A stretch of DNA of 64,000 nucleotides. Source: Frigoribacterium sp. CG_9.8 (GTDB lineage: Bacteria; Actinomycetota; Actinomycetes; Actinomycetales; Microbacteriaceae). How positions within the stretch are numbered: position 1 is the first letter of the stretch; every line of letters starts with the position of its first letter. The stretch lies in NCBI RefSeq assembly GCF_015751965.1, contig NZ_JADOVH010000006.1:1-64000 (forward strand). The letters run 5' to 3'. Below the pieces are notes generated by a model that saw only the letters and a list, made by a program, of their open reading frames with translations, ran no database searches and was not told where the DNA came from. A program made the translations under genes and the position numbers. Shown here piece after piece: positions 45,867 to 54,285 of the stretch.

Positions 45867-46706
45867 TCAGGGGTTGCAATAGTCGCACCACTGGGGTGCC
45901 GCGACCCGGTCCGGTCGGAGGATGCGAACGGTGTGGGGGCAGAGACCGCAGCCGTGGATGTCGGCTGCAATGACCCGGGTGGGTTGCCCGCAGTCGGAGC
46001 AGCGCAGTCCGCGCTCGACGTCGAGCTGCCCGAATCCCGGGGTATGGCACTCCGGGCAGGCAGTAGCCAGCCGTCTCGCCATCCGGTAGGCGAGTGTGGT
46101 GATCACGTCGGCACGGGAGGGGCAGCGGTGTGCTCGATAGTCAGGCGCGATGGTGAGCGGGTAGCCGGCACTGAGGCGAAGCGTCCGTTCGACGACGCCC
46201 GGTAGTGACTCGACGGAGATGAGATCCTTCTCGATCAACTCCCCGACCGCACCGCCGCGGAGCATCAGGCCCTGTTCAGGGTGTCCGACGGCCGCCGCGT
46301 AGCCGAGCGCGTCATCCACAGTGCTGATCTCTCGTGCGGGGGGTAGTGGGGATGTGGCGATGACACCTTCGACCAGTTCGATGCCGCGGGATTGGTCAAT
46401 GAACAGCAGTACTTCGTGGTGCTCGACCAGGAATCCGAATCCAGAATTGAAGCTGCCCTCGGAGGCGAGCCCGTAGGGAGTGCCCGCTAATTGGATACCG
46501 AGGCGTGCCTTCACCTGGGCCGCTGTGCGCGGACTGAGGGTGCGGGTAATTTCTCCGGAGAAGGTGCCGAACTGGTCCGTGTCCAGCCCTGCCGGGGCGA
46601 TAACGTCGGCGTCAAGGATCTCGTGAAATGCCTGCTGGGCGAGATATTGCTTGCCGTGCATGGTTGCGAACGCAACCGTTGCCCCCGTGTAGGGATGGGT
46701 TCTCAT
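45867..46706 (-). CDS. DUF6671 family protein with zinc-ribbon C-terminus
   Basis: 279 residues. The opening ATVAFATMHGKQYLA, then DTDQFGTFSGEITR and GLASEGSFNSG fit DUF6671. The last 70 residues carry repeated CxxC pairs (CPECHTPGFGQ, CSDCGQPTRV, CGLCPHTV, CDYC), a zinc-ribbon tail. Its ATG overlaps the stop of the PII-like gene (ATGA), making it the fourth gene of the DAB-type operon. DUF6671 has no established function; the coupling suggests a role in inorganic-carbon uptake or its control. Confidence 0.8.
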   Translation of the reverse strand: MRTHPYTGATVAFATMHGKQYLAQQAFHEILDADVIAPAGLDTDQFGTFSGEITRTLSPRTAAQVKARLGIQLAGTPYGLASEGSFNSGFGFLVEHHEVLLFIDQSRGIELVEGVIATSPLPPAREISTVDDALGYAAAVGHPEQGLMLRGGAVGELIEKDLISVESLPGVVERTLRLSAGYPLTIAPDYRAHRCPSRADVITTLAYRMARRLATACPECHTPGFGQLDVERGLRCSDCGQPTRVIAADIHGCGLCPHTVRILRPDRVAAPQWCDYCNP

Positions 46707-47020
46707 GCGAAGTATTCGGGCCTGCTGACATACGTGTCGGCGACGAACATCACGCCGGGACCACCGTCGAGCAGCCTCCTGATTGCACCGATGAGGTCGG
46801 GTGCTTTGTCGGGTGGCAGCACGGTGATGAGCATCGTCAGGGTGTCGTACTCGTTGAACAGCAGGGCGCCAGAGTGTGGTCCGTGGTGCCCGATTCCCGA
46901 GACACCGGAGACGGACGTGTAGCCGGTGGCTCCTGCGGAGACGATGAGTTCCCTCACCGGCTGAGCCTCGCGGCCGGGGATGACGATCTCGATTCGGGTC
47001 ATCTTGGTGAGCGGATCCAT
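46703..47020 (-). CDS. PII-like signalling protein linked to the DAB system
   Basis: 105 residues with a strong ribosome site (AAGGAGA before the ATG at 47020). The beta-alpha-beta pattern TRIEIVIPGREAQPVRELIV, the middle SGIGHHGPHSGALLF and the late VADTYVSRPEYF suit a PII-like ferredoxin fold with a short T-loop. PII-like proteins accompany bicarbonate transporters such as SbtA and DAB in other bacteria (SbtB, CPII). It begins 2 bp after dabA stops and is coupled to the DUF6671 gene. Ligand unknown; a nucleotide or bicarbonate is plausible. Confidence 0.75.
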   Translation of the reverse strand: MDPLTKMTRIEIVIPGREAQPVRELIVSAGATGYTSVSGVSGIGHHGPHSGALLFNEYDTLTMLITVLPPDKAPDLIGAIRRLLDGGPGVMFVADTYVSRPEYFA

Positions 47021-47022
47021 AG

Positions 47023-49515
47023 TTATTCTCCTTGTTGGGTTGTGCCGAGCTGCAGATCCGGAGTCCACCCGTAAGAGCCGTATCGGTACCAGGGGCTGTT
47101 CGGTTCGTCGCGCGCGGTGAGGGTGATCCAGTTGTTGTCGAACAGGTGTCGAAGAACCTGGTTGCGGGAGACTATCGCTCCTATTCGCTCGAGTGGTGCC
47201 TGGATCAGCACGCTGAGCCGCATCGCTTCGTGTAGGTCTCGGTTGCCGACGGCCACCGATTGAAGAGGCAGCCCACGCTTGAGGTCGCCAGTGTGACCGG
47301 AGATCACACCGATCGTCCCGATGGCATTGTGGATGGTCTTGGTGCCTGCCCCCCATCGCTTCTGGTCGACGGTGGAGAAATAGTATTGGTGATTAATCCA
47401 CTGGGCGACAACCAGGGGAGCGGTCATGATCGTTTCCAGCGCGGATCCATCGGGATCAGATTCGGGTCGGTAGGAGTGCAGGAAAACACGGCGCTCCAGA
47501 TCCACTCCCCTCGACATCTCTCGAGGCCCGATGATCATCGCGGCGTTACCGACGAGACCGAGTTCGGGATACACCTCCGCCCAGTCGGTTGCGCGCTGGC
47601 GCAGCCGCTTGAGAGAGTGTCGCTGAGCACCGGGCAGCTGGGTTGCCCGCTCCCGCACCAGTCGATCCGCTGCGATAATCTGGGTATGCAGAAATTCGGT
47701 GATAGCGATCGAATGGCTGTCGGGAATCATCTGCCGGTCAAGAATTTCGATGCGGTCGGACACCGTGTTGTGCTCTGCCGCCACGAAGAGAGTCGTCGAA
47801 GGGATGGGGAGCCCCCGCTCGGCAAGGATGCGGCGCACCTGAGGGTCGTTGAAGATTGCGGCAGCGGCTCTCGCGTTGGCTGCACCCGGGTTTCCGCCGC
47901 AGGCTCCGCAGTCCAGAGCTGACTGATACAGGTTGTTCGCACTGGTCGATCCGTGACCGGTCAGGATGATGAGGGGAGCGCAGCGATCCAAGCCCATCAT
48001 GCGGATGCCGGTTTCGGCGAGCGCGGCGCGCTCGCCGAGGGAGAAGGCATCGGCGATCGTCACCTCTGTGGTGAGCTCGGGCGTGGTGCTTCGCCGCAAC
48101 CGCTCGGAAATTCGGATGCTATCTGGCCAGAGCGTGCGCAGGAGCGAAGTCGCACCGTGGAACCAGCCGAGTGTCTCGGCCAGCGCAAACGGTGCAGCCG
48201 GGGTGGTTTCGCTCGCGTGCAAGCCGGCAGCGAAAGCATCCCGAACCCGGAGGGCGGTCGTGTGCCGCTTGGCTTGACGTGCATCGGTCGGGACCTCAGT
48301 CACCGAATGGCGGGCGGAAAGCAGTGCCGGCAGCGAGTCAATACTGCCTCGAGCCTGGTAATTGGCAAAGCGGATCGGCACACCGAAGAATCCGGCAAAA
48401 CCGTAGGTCTCGACGGTGGGGTCGGCTTCGAGGTGGCGGCGCATTCCCTCTGAGCGCGGGTCTATGCACATCACCACCTGCAGGCTCGGAATGGTGGTTT
48501 CGGTGCTGGTTTCGGTGGTGGTCATGACAGCCGTGGTGCGGGCCAGCGCCGTCACGAGCTCCCGCCGATAGTGCTCGTCGTAGGCGCTCTGCCACGCGAA
48601 CGCGTGCAGTTGCGGGGGGTGCAGCGCGAGGATCCGCGCCACCCGCGCGACCGTGTCAGAGGGTCCGGGATGCCCCGACAGCGTCAAGATGAGTGTCGCG
48701 GCCCGCTCCCGGGCGCCGGCTGGGTCGGCTGTTGGCTCGGTCCCCCGCAGCGGTATCGGCAGAGCCAGAGCCAGCGGTAGTGGGAGCGGCAGCGGTAATG
48801 GCAGGCCGAGTGACCATCGCAGGGTGATGCGGATCGCCAGGTAAGAGGTCATGTCGATGTCTCCGACGTGGCCGGCACGCCACTTGATGTGGGCCACCCA
48901 CCCGGGCAATCGCTGCGCTTCCCGCTGTAGAACCAGCTCGGAATCTCCTTCGTGCACACCGAGTCGCACGAGCGCGATGGCGAGCCCGTCATCGGCAGTA
49001 GGTGGGAGATCATGCAGTCGTCGCCGTGCCGCCGATGGGAGGTGGGGATCGTAACGGGCCAGCGCGGTCCAGGCGGCCCAGGGCCCCCGGTCGCGGTGTG
49101 GCATCTGCCAGAGCGGGTGCGGATCGAGGTACGCGGCGACCCATTTCGAGACCAGCTCATCCACGAGGTCTGGCTCCGGTGCCGACGGTGCTGGCAGCCT
49201 GGAATGGTCGGCCTGAACCAGCTCGAACGCGACGAGCTCGGCTGCGGTCCAGACGCGGGGACCGAGAGTGACAGCTGCTGCGCCGGCCAATTCGGGAACA
49301 CGCTCGAGTACCGCAGCGATCAGGTCAGCGTCGGTGATGCGTCCCCGGTCATAGTCAGCAAGGAATGCGGCTCGCGGCCGCGCCACCGTGGCCAGCGCAA
49401 AGTCTTCCGATTCGTGGGCGCCCAACGGGTTGACAGCAATAAACGATGACAGCGGCCACAACGGAGTGACCGTGCGGGTGGCGCGGGCCACTGCCGCCCG
49501 GATTTCGAGACTCAT
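47023..49515 (-). CDS. dabA: DabA: DUF2309 inorganic-carbon accumulation subunit
   Basis: 830 residues. DUF2309/UPF0753 proteins are the cytoplasmic, beta-CA-like subunit of DAB pumps that trap CO2 as bicarbonate. The presumed zinc site is VVMCIDPRSEGMRRHLE (Cys about 350, Asp about 352), GHGSTSANN (His about 518) and DCGACGGNPG (Cys about 534), all present. An unusual Leu-Pro run (LPLPLPLPLPLALALPIP, about residues 235-255) sits in a loop and derives from a short DNA repeat. Its ATG overlaps the dabB stop. Confidence 0.92.
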   Translation of the reverse strand: MSLEIRAAVARATRTVTPLWPLSSFIAVNPLGAHESEDFALATVARPRAAFLADYDRGRITDADLIAAVLERVPELAGAAAVTLGPRVWTAAELVAFELVQADHSRLPAPSAPEPDLVDELVSKWVAAYLDPHPLWQMPHRDRGPWAAWTALARYDPHLPSAARRRLHDLPPTADDGLAIALVRLGVHEGDSELVLQREAQRLPGWVAHIKWRAGHVGDIDMTSYLAIRITLRWSLGLPLPLPLPLPLALALPIPLRGTEPTADPAGARERAATLILTLSGHPGPSDTVARVARILALHPPQLHAFAWQSAYDEHYRRELVTALARTTAVMTTTETSTETTIPSLQVVMCIDPRSEGMRRHLEADPTVETYGFAGFFGVPIRFANYQARGSIDSLPALLSARHSVTEVPTDARQAKRHTTALRVRDAFAAGLHASETTPAAPFALAETLGWFHGATSLLRTLWPDSIRISERLRRSTTPELTTEVTIADAFSLGERAALAETGIRMMGLDRCAPLIILTGHGSTSANNLYQSALDCGACGGNPGAANARAAAAIFNDPQVRRILAERGLPIPSTTLFVAAEHNTVSDRIEILDRQMIPDSHSIAITEFLHTQIIAADRLVRERATQLPGAQRHSLKRLRQRATDWAEVYPELGLVGNAAMIIGPREMSRGVDLERRVFLHSYRPESDPDGSALETIMTAPLVVAQWINHQYYFSTVDQKRWGAGTKTIHNAIGTIGVISGHTGDLKRGLPLQSVAVGNRDLHEAMRLSVLIQAPLERIGAIVSRNQVLRHLFDNNWITLTARDEPNSPWYRYGSYGWTPDLQLGTTQQGE

Positions 49516-51050
49516 AACAACGCTCCTTCAGGGCTGTTGATCGGGTGCCGGCTCGCACCGGTGATGGGGGTGCCAGCGGCGAGAGCGCGGGCATAGAGGC
49601 GGTGGCTGATGCGGGTACCCGATCGCACGTGTTGCAGCAGCTGCAACACGAGCAGCGCTCCGCCCGGCACAATCAGCCACCAGGCATTCACCGCGGCCGG
49701 TGCAGGCGCAAACCTCAGGGTGGAATCGAAAACACTGATGAGAGCCGTGTATCCGAAAGTCAACATGACAATCCCCAGGCTCCCCAGGGTTGCCGTTGTC
49801 GTCGAAAAATGTGCCAGGAGGGTAGTTCCGAGTGCCACCGCGGCGGTGAAAACCACGAAGATCTGAAGCGCCTGACTTGCGGGTGTCAACTGGATACCGA
49901 GAAGTACGCGGGCCCCGATAATCGACCCGATTGGCACCGCCACCGCCAGTGCGAGCGACGCGGTCGCCTGAGGCCAGCGCACACGTTGACGGCTGGGCCA
50001 GGCCCGCTGCTGTGCGTCTCGTGCGATCCCGGATCCGGCACTGAGAAAGAGTGTGGATTTGAAGAGGCCGTGGGCGATGAGATGGAACACGGCCGCTGCG
50101 AACGCGCCCATCCCGCAGGCGAGCATCATGAAGCCCATCTGCGCCATGGTCGAGAAGACCAGGCGACCCTTCACGTCCGGCTTCACCAATCGCACGGCGG
50201 ATGCGAACCCCAGCGTCAGTGCGCCAGCGCAGAAGACCACTGCCATCGCGATGACGGACTCGCCGATCGCGGGGGAGAAACGCAGTATGAGGATGGCGCC
50301 GGCGTTGACAACTCCGGCGTGCATCAGCGCTGACACCGGAGTCGGTGCGGCCAGTGTCGCCGGCAGCCAGCCGTGGAACGGCACCTGGCTGGATCGGGCC
50401 AGTGCCGGAACTACCAGCAGGATCGCGAGCGCAGTGGCCAGGGCGGGGGGCAGTGCGGCCATCGATCTGCCGAGATCGGCGAAGGCCACATCCCCGCCCG
50501 CTATCACCAACAACACGACCACGACCACAATCAGCGGCAGGTCACCCACGGCGAAGCGGATGGCGGTGCGGCGTACTCCGTCGCGAGCCTGGGGCAGGTG
50601 TGAGTAAGTAGCCAACAATGCGATGAGGCTGGCACCCGCGGCGATCCAGGCCAGACCGAATCCGAGGACGGTACTGGCGCAGACCATCAGTGCGGTTGCG
50701 GCTGTCACCAGGTTGGCGGTGACGACGAACCACACCTGGCGGGGGTCTCCTCGAAGATAACGCACGGCGAAGAACTGGATCAGGGTGCTCAGCCCCAACA
50801 CCAGCACCAGCATCAGCACCGCCAACCGGTCGATAGTGAGACCGGGCAGCGCCACCCCGGCGGTACCTTTCACGCCGGGTGTCACTATGCGCAGCAGAGC
50901 GAGACAGATCGCGGCAATCCAGCCAATTGCGGTGAGATACACGGCGATTCGCGACCCCAGATCCGCGGACCAGCGTCCCACTACGGCTCCACCGATCGCC
51001 GCGAAAACGGTGGCCGCGAGCGCACCCACCGCGAGCATCGTTTCGACCAT
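49512..51050 (-). CDS. dabB: DabB: NuoL/ND5-like membrane subunit of the DAB system
   Basis: 512 residues from the ATG at 51050 (AAAAGG ribosome site). About thirteen or more hydrophobic helices belong to the proton-conducting quinone oxidoreductase family: VPALARSSQVPFHGWLPATL, AAPTPVSALMHAGVVNAGAIL and STMAQMGFMM are hallmark antiporter-like segments. Adjacent to DUF2309 this is DabB, not complex I. It should couple cation flow to vectorial CO2 hydration by DabA. It is the first gene of the operon. Confidence 0.92.
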   Translation of the reverse strand: MVETMLAVGALAATVFAAIGGAVVGRWSADLGSRIAVYLTAIGWIAAICLALLRIVTPGVKGTAGVALPGLTIDRLAVLMLVLVLGLSTLIQFFAVRYLRGDPRQVWFVVTANLVTAATALMVCASTVLGFGLAWIAAGASLIALLATYSHLPQARDGVRRTAIRFAVGDLPLIVVVVVLLVIAGGDVAFADLGRSMAALPPALATALAILLVVPALARSSQVPFHGWLPATLAAPTPVSALMHAGVVNAGAILILRFSPAIGESVIAMAVVFCAGALTLGFASAVRLVKPDVKGRLVFSTMAQMGFMMLACGMGAFAAAVFHLIAHGLFKSTLFLSAGSGIARDAQQRAWPSRQRVRWPQATASLALAVAVPIGSIIGARVLLGIQLTPASQALQIFVVFTAAVALGTTLLAHFSTTTATLGSLGIVMLTFGYTALISVFDSTLRFAPAPAAVNAWWLIVPGGALLVLQLLQHVRSGTRISHRLYARALAAGTPITGASRHPINSPEGALL

Positions 51051-51067
51051 ACGCACCTTTTCTATAA

Positions 51068-51085
51068 CCCGTATTTTAATACAGG
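51068..51085. promoter_or_regulatory. candidate operator in the dabB promoter
   Basis: CCCGTATT-TT-AATACAGG is an inverted repeat of 8-bp half-sites with one mismatch, 18 bp upstream of the dabB start and between dabB and the divergent regulator gene. The AT-rich core may overlap a -10 element. The regulator at 51160-51450 is the natural candidate to bind it. Confidence 0.55.
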
Positions 51086-51159
51086 AAAAACGTAGCACGT
51101 TAAAGAAGTCGCGAGATGCATTTAGGGAGATATCTCGCCGTGAACGGTAGAGTGTCGCC

Positions 51160-51450
51160 ATGGCGCACTGGACATTCCTGACCAATCACGCCCACGTTCT
51201 GCTGTGCGTGGCGGAAAACCCGAACGCCAGGTTGCGAGACATCGCCGAAATGGTGGGCATCACTGAGCGCGCCGCTCAACGCATCGTCACCGAGCTCGAG
51301 GATGCCGGCTATCTTGATCGCGTCCGCGAAGGTCGCCGCAACAGTTATCTACTGAATACCGCCATGCCCCTGCGCCATCCGTTGGACAGCGACCACCGCA
51401 TCGGTGAGCTATTGGCGGCTTTCGCCAATGCCCCGGCTCCGCGCCCGTAA
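51160..51450 (+). CDS. winged-helix transcriptional regulator divergent from the DAB operon
   Basis: 96 residues. NHAHVLLCVAENPNARLRDI, AEMVGITERAAQRIVTELED and AGYLDRVREGRRNSYLLN form an ArsR/MarR-like winged helix-turn-helix with a beta-wing. It ends soon after, with LDSDHRIGELLAAF. Divergent placement 109 bp from dabB and the palindrome between them point to control of the DAB operon. The related MarR-type winged-helix proteins beside DUF2309 genes in actinobacteria are known only by context. Confidence 0.8.
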   Translation: MAHWTFLTNHAHVLLCVAENPNARLRDIAEMVGITERAAQRIVTELEDAGYLDRVREGRRNSYLLNTAMPLRHPLDSDHRIGELLAAFANAPAPRP

Positions 51451-51476
51451 CTCCACCCGGATCCGCGCGCCTCTTT

Positions 51477-51513
51477 GTCAGCCATGCCGTCCGACGTTGG
51501 CCCGCATGGCTGA
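51477..51513. repeat. dispersed palindromic element, copy 2
   Basis: GTCAGCCATGC and GCATGGCTGA arms, then TGAACGGCCGCATGGTCGC, similar to the element at 13694-13731 and its right flank. It lies between the convergent 3' ends of the regulator and the DUF5997 gene. Confidence 0.7.
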
Positions 51514-51577
51514 TGAACGGCCGCATGGTCGCCTTGCCGCCCGCGTAACGTTGCGGTGCTGCAGGCGAGCGAGCACT

Positions 51578-52006
51578 TTAGGCGCGCGCGGCACCCTCGT
51601 CGCGCTGGGAGCGCTTGTACGCCCTGAGGGCCTTCACGCGGGCGTTCTCTTCGTTGACCTCGGCATGGGTAGCGCGCTCGCGCACCAGCCACGCCGGCGG
51701 CTTTTGCAGCAGTGCGGAGATCTCATCAGTGGTGAGGGGCTCGGTGACGTCGCCGCGGGCGAGTCCGGCGTTGGAGACGCCGAGCTTGTGGGCGACAACG
51801 GGACGCGGGTGCGGCCCAGTCTTGCGCAACTCCACCAGCCACTCGGGCGGATCGGCGATCCACTGGTTGAGCTGTTGGCGGGAGACGGGCTCGGCCTGGA
51901 AGGATTCGGGCGTAGCGGGCAGATAGACCCCGAGTTTCTGGGCCGCCGTGGCAGGTTTCATGGTCTGCGGGTTTTTCGTCGACAGGGAGGATTTCGCCGG
52001 AGTCAT
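51578..52006 (-). CDS. DUF5997 family protein
   Basis: 142 residues. QTMKPATAAQKLGVYLPATP opens the conserved part; WIADPPEWLVELRKTGPHPR and a second EISALLQKPPAWLVRERATH show an internal repeat of a P-P-x-W-L-V helix unit. The family is restricted to actinobacteria and has no known function. It diverges from the LysR-effector-like gene at 52079, a pairing that recurs in the group. Confidence 0.85.
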   Translation of the reverse strand: MTPAKSSLSTKNPQTMKPATAAQKLGVYLPATPESFQAEPVSRQQLNQWIADPPEWLVELRKTGPHPRPVVAHKLGVSNAGLARGDVTEPLTTDEISALLQKPPAWLVRERATHAEVNEENARVKALRAYKRSQRDEGAARA

Positions 52007-52078
52007 GCGCCCAGCGTATAGCCTGAGACGCCTGCAGCGCTCCGCTGCGTGTGAGCCCGCAAGCGAAGGGAGGTGCCC

Positions 52079-52735
52079 GTGGACGACGCTCCCGCCGACT
52101 TCACCATTGCCTTCGCGGCAGGTGTCACCCTCACGCGTTGGACCCGTGCCTGGCAGCAGCGTCAGCGCCGTATCCCTCTCGCTTTTCTCCAGACGGATGA
52201 TGCGAACCAGGTTTCCGCGCTGCACGAGGGTCTCGCGGATGTCAGTTTTGTTCGGCTCCCCGTTGTCCGGGAACATCTGAGCATCATCCCGTTGTACGAC
52301 GAGATCGCCGTCGTGATCGTGCCGAAGGAGCATCCGCTGTCTGCGGTCGACAGCGTGATTCTCGCCGATCTGGCGGGAGAGGACCGGGTGCCCGATGCTC
52401 TGTCTGCCCCGGATGCTATCGAACTGGTCGCCGTCGGAGGTGGCATCGTGATCCTGCCGCAGTCGATCGCCCGCATGCACGCGCGCAAGGACGTCGTCGC
52501 GCGTGCGGTGACGGATGCCGCGGTCACAACCATCGCGATCGCTTGGCTCGAGGACCGCACGACCGCCCAGATCGACGAGTTCGTCGGTATTGTGCGTGGT
52601 CGCACCCAGGCCAGTTCCCGCGCGATTCCGACCCCCAAGACGCCGCGACCGAAATCGGATACCAAACGTAACGTCGCCACAGCAAAAACGCGCGCATCGC
52701 AGCGTTCACGCCCCCGCAAGCCTCGGGGGCGGTGA
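52079..52735 (+). CDS. LysR substrate-binding-domain-like protein without a DNA-binding domain
   Basis: 218 residues from the GTG at 52079, chosen for GGGAGG five bases upstream. The fold reads as a LysR effector domain (FTIAFAAGVTLTRWTRAWQQ; ADVSFVRLPVV; IIPLYDEIAVVIVPKEHPLS; VAVGGGIVILPQSIARMH). The usual N-terminal helix-turn-helix is missing. The C-terminal 45 residues are a Lys/Arg/Pro-rich tail that could bind nucleic acid. It diverges from the DUF5997 gene; a joint ligand-sensing role is inferred from context. Confidence 0.8.
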   Translation: MDDAPADFTIAFAAGVTLTRWTRAWQQRQRRIPLAFLQTDDANQVSALHEGLADVSFVRLPVVREHLSIIPLYDEIAVVIVPKEHPLSAVDSVILADLAGEDRVPDALSAPDAIELVAVGGGIVILPQSIARMHARKDVVARAVTDAAVTTIAIAWLEDRTTAQIDEFVGIVRGRTQASSRAIPTPKTPRPKSDTKRNVATAKTRASQRSRPRKPRGR

Positions 52736-52835
52736 GCTCTCTGATGCTGAACACGGCTGTGGGTACAGTGGCTGTGGGTACCGTGGCGGTGAATGCCGCG
52801 GCGGTGGAGACCATAGCCGTGGATGGCATGGCACA

Positions 52836-53228
52836 GTGACAGCACTCCGCGCTCCGCGTCGGCGCTCGGTATCGATATCGGCATCGGCATCGGTATCGGC
52901 ATCGACCATCGCAACCATAGCGACCGTCGCAACCAGAGCCGTTCTCGCGCTAGCGGTGCTTGCTGCAGCAGATTTGGGGTTCACCGCGCTGGCGGTGATC
53001 CTCGCCACGGTCAACCCGGAGATCGGCCTGATTGGCGATGCCGGTGCGGTGCTCAGCTATTTCACGTTTTATCCGGCTGTGCTGGTCGCGGCTCTGACCC
53101 TGCTCGCTGGAGCCGTCATCGCCTGGCGCGATCCGCATCTCATTCGCCTGGGCATCGCCGTGGTGGTAACCGGAATTCTCTCGGCAGCGTTCGTCGTCAT
53201 CGCCCTGCTGCCGCAGGCTCTGCGGTAG
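52836..53228 (+). CDS. small membrane protein, unknown function
   Basis: 130 residues from a GTG at 52836. After an N-terminal repeat-derived Ser/Ala/Ile/Thr stretch (SVSISASASVSAS, from (T/C)ATCGG repeats) there are three membrane segments: VLALAVLAAADLGFTALAVI, VLVAALTLLAGAVIAW and LGIAVVVTGILSAAFVVIALL. The 100 bp before it contain degenerate copies of GCTGTGGGTACAGTG. No family is recognised, and the exact start is uncertain because of the repeats. Confidence 0.65.
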   Translation: MTALRAPRRRSVSISASASVSASTIATIATVATRAVLALAVLAAADLGFTALAVILATVNPEIGLIGDAGAVLSYFTFYPAVLVAALTLLAGAVIAWRDPHLIRLGIAVVVTGILSAAFVVIALLPQALR

Positions 53229-53292
53229 CACCTGGACGCAACTTTACGCAGGTAGACAGAGGGAGGTCCGGCTCAACAATCTGCTCGAACTG

Positions 53293-53562
53293 ATGCGGCT
53301 TTTACATCAGAAGGTGCACCGGGTCGCCGGCTACTCCACGGACATCCGCCGCTACCTCGAACCACACAATGGCAGACCCGAGCGAAGCTACCGCGAGGCA
53401 TACGACTCACAGTTCGATGAGGCCGGAACCCAGCAATTCACTAGCCTCTGGGGTGTCCAGGCACGGGTCGCGATCCGTGAGGCCCAAGCACGGAGAGTAG
53501 CGGTGCGGGAACGGGAAAGGTCTAATTCCGGGGAGGTAGCGTCCGCCAGTGATGGCGGGTGA
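53293..53562 (+). CDS. doubtful small hypothetical protein
   Basis: 89 residues: HQKVHRVAGYSTDIRRYLEP and QFDEAGTQQFTSLWGVQARV, then an Arg/Glu-rich end. Its last 41 bp overlap the 3' end of the AbiEii-like gene on the other strand. The composition is plausible for a protein, but no family, ribosome site or coupling supports it. It may be a relic brought in with the toxin-like pair. Confidence 0.3.
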   Translation: MRLLHQKVHRVAGYSTDIRRYLEPHNGRPERSYREAYDSQFDEAGTQQFTSLWGVQARVAIREAQARRVAVRERERSNSGEVASASDGG

Positions 53563-54283
53563 AACCGCCCCGACCATTTGCATGGGCTTTGACGTGAACC
53601 GCCCCCGTGTGGTCGGGGAGAATGAAATCGCCCGGCTCGGCGTCTTCGATATGCGCGCTGAACTCGGTCGCCGCACTGCGAATATCAGCTATTTGGTCGA
53701 GGGTGAGTCCATAGTCAGCAAACCGCTGGTCCCGAGACCTCCCGACTTCAGCCAACATCGTGCGGAACATCGGGACGTTGATACGATCATCGCGATCCTG
53801 GGCCATAGCGAAGAGCTCGGTGTCTGACCACAGGCCTGTCTTCCGGATACACCACAGATCGATGAAGTCACGGGCTTCGCCGCGAGAAAATATCGTCGCA
53901 ACCTTCGCAGCCGCTGCATCCTGAATATCGAGGACTGGACCGATAGCGATTTCCGCCGGGTTGTACCTGCGCCAATCAAGACTCATGTCCACTTCGACGA
54001 CCTCGCCGCCAGGGGTGCTCACATTGAATTTGAAGAATGTGCTAGACCGCTTCACGGGAAGGAGGGCAAACCCATCCTCTTGCAATCTCTCTGTCACCGC
54101 CTCCACTGCCAAGTCGAAGAATCCGGCGTGTTCCATGGTGCTGAACCAATCAGCATCATCTGTTGGGCGGGAGGCGATCCCGTGCTCGATGAGAGCTCCA
54201 GGTCCCGCCAGGGCGAAACCGAACCCTCGCGCTGCGCCAAGACCAGATACTATTACCGCCCGTTGTGACTCGGTCAGCGCCAC
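53522..54283 (-). CDS. AbiEii-like nucleotidyltransferase (toxin-type)
   Basis: 253 residues from a GTG at 54283. GFALAGPGALIEHGIASRPT is followed by DDADWFST (the D-x-D of a nucleotidyltransferase with the G-G-x-A replaced by AGPGAL). Later segments VVEVDMSLDWRRYNP, AAKVATIFSRGEARDFIDLW and DDRINVPMFRTMLAEV fit the AbiEii/MenA group. Such enzymes in toxin-antitoxin pairs modify tRNA or nucleotides and abort phage infection. It starts 2 bp after the small gene at 54286-54597, its probable partner. Confidence 0.75.
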   Translation of the reverse strand: MALTESQRAVIVSGLGAARGFGFALAGPGALIEHGIASRPTDDADWFSTMEHAGFFDLAVEAVTERLQEDGFALLPVKRSSTFFKFNVSTPGGEVVEVDMSLDWRRYNPAEIAIGPVLDIQDAAAAKVATIFSRGEARDFIDLWCIRKTGLWSDTELFAMAQDRDDRINVPMFRTMLAEVGRSRDQRFADYGLTLDQIADIRSAATEFSAHIEDAEPGDFILPDHTGAVHVKAHANGRGGFTRHHWRTLPPRN

Positions 54284-54285
54284 CT

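Noticed and set aside
48640-48850. Possible CRISPR-like or regular repeat array in the DAB region
   Set aside because: The short repeats here are codon-level Leu-Pro expansions inside dabA. There are no spacers of constant length, and no cas genes occur in the window.
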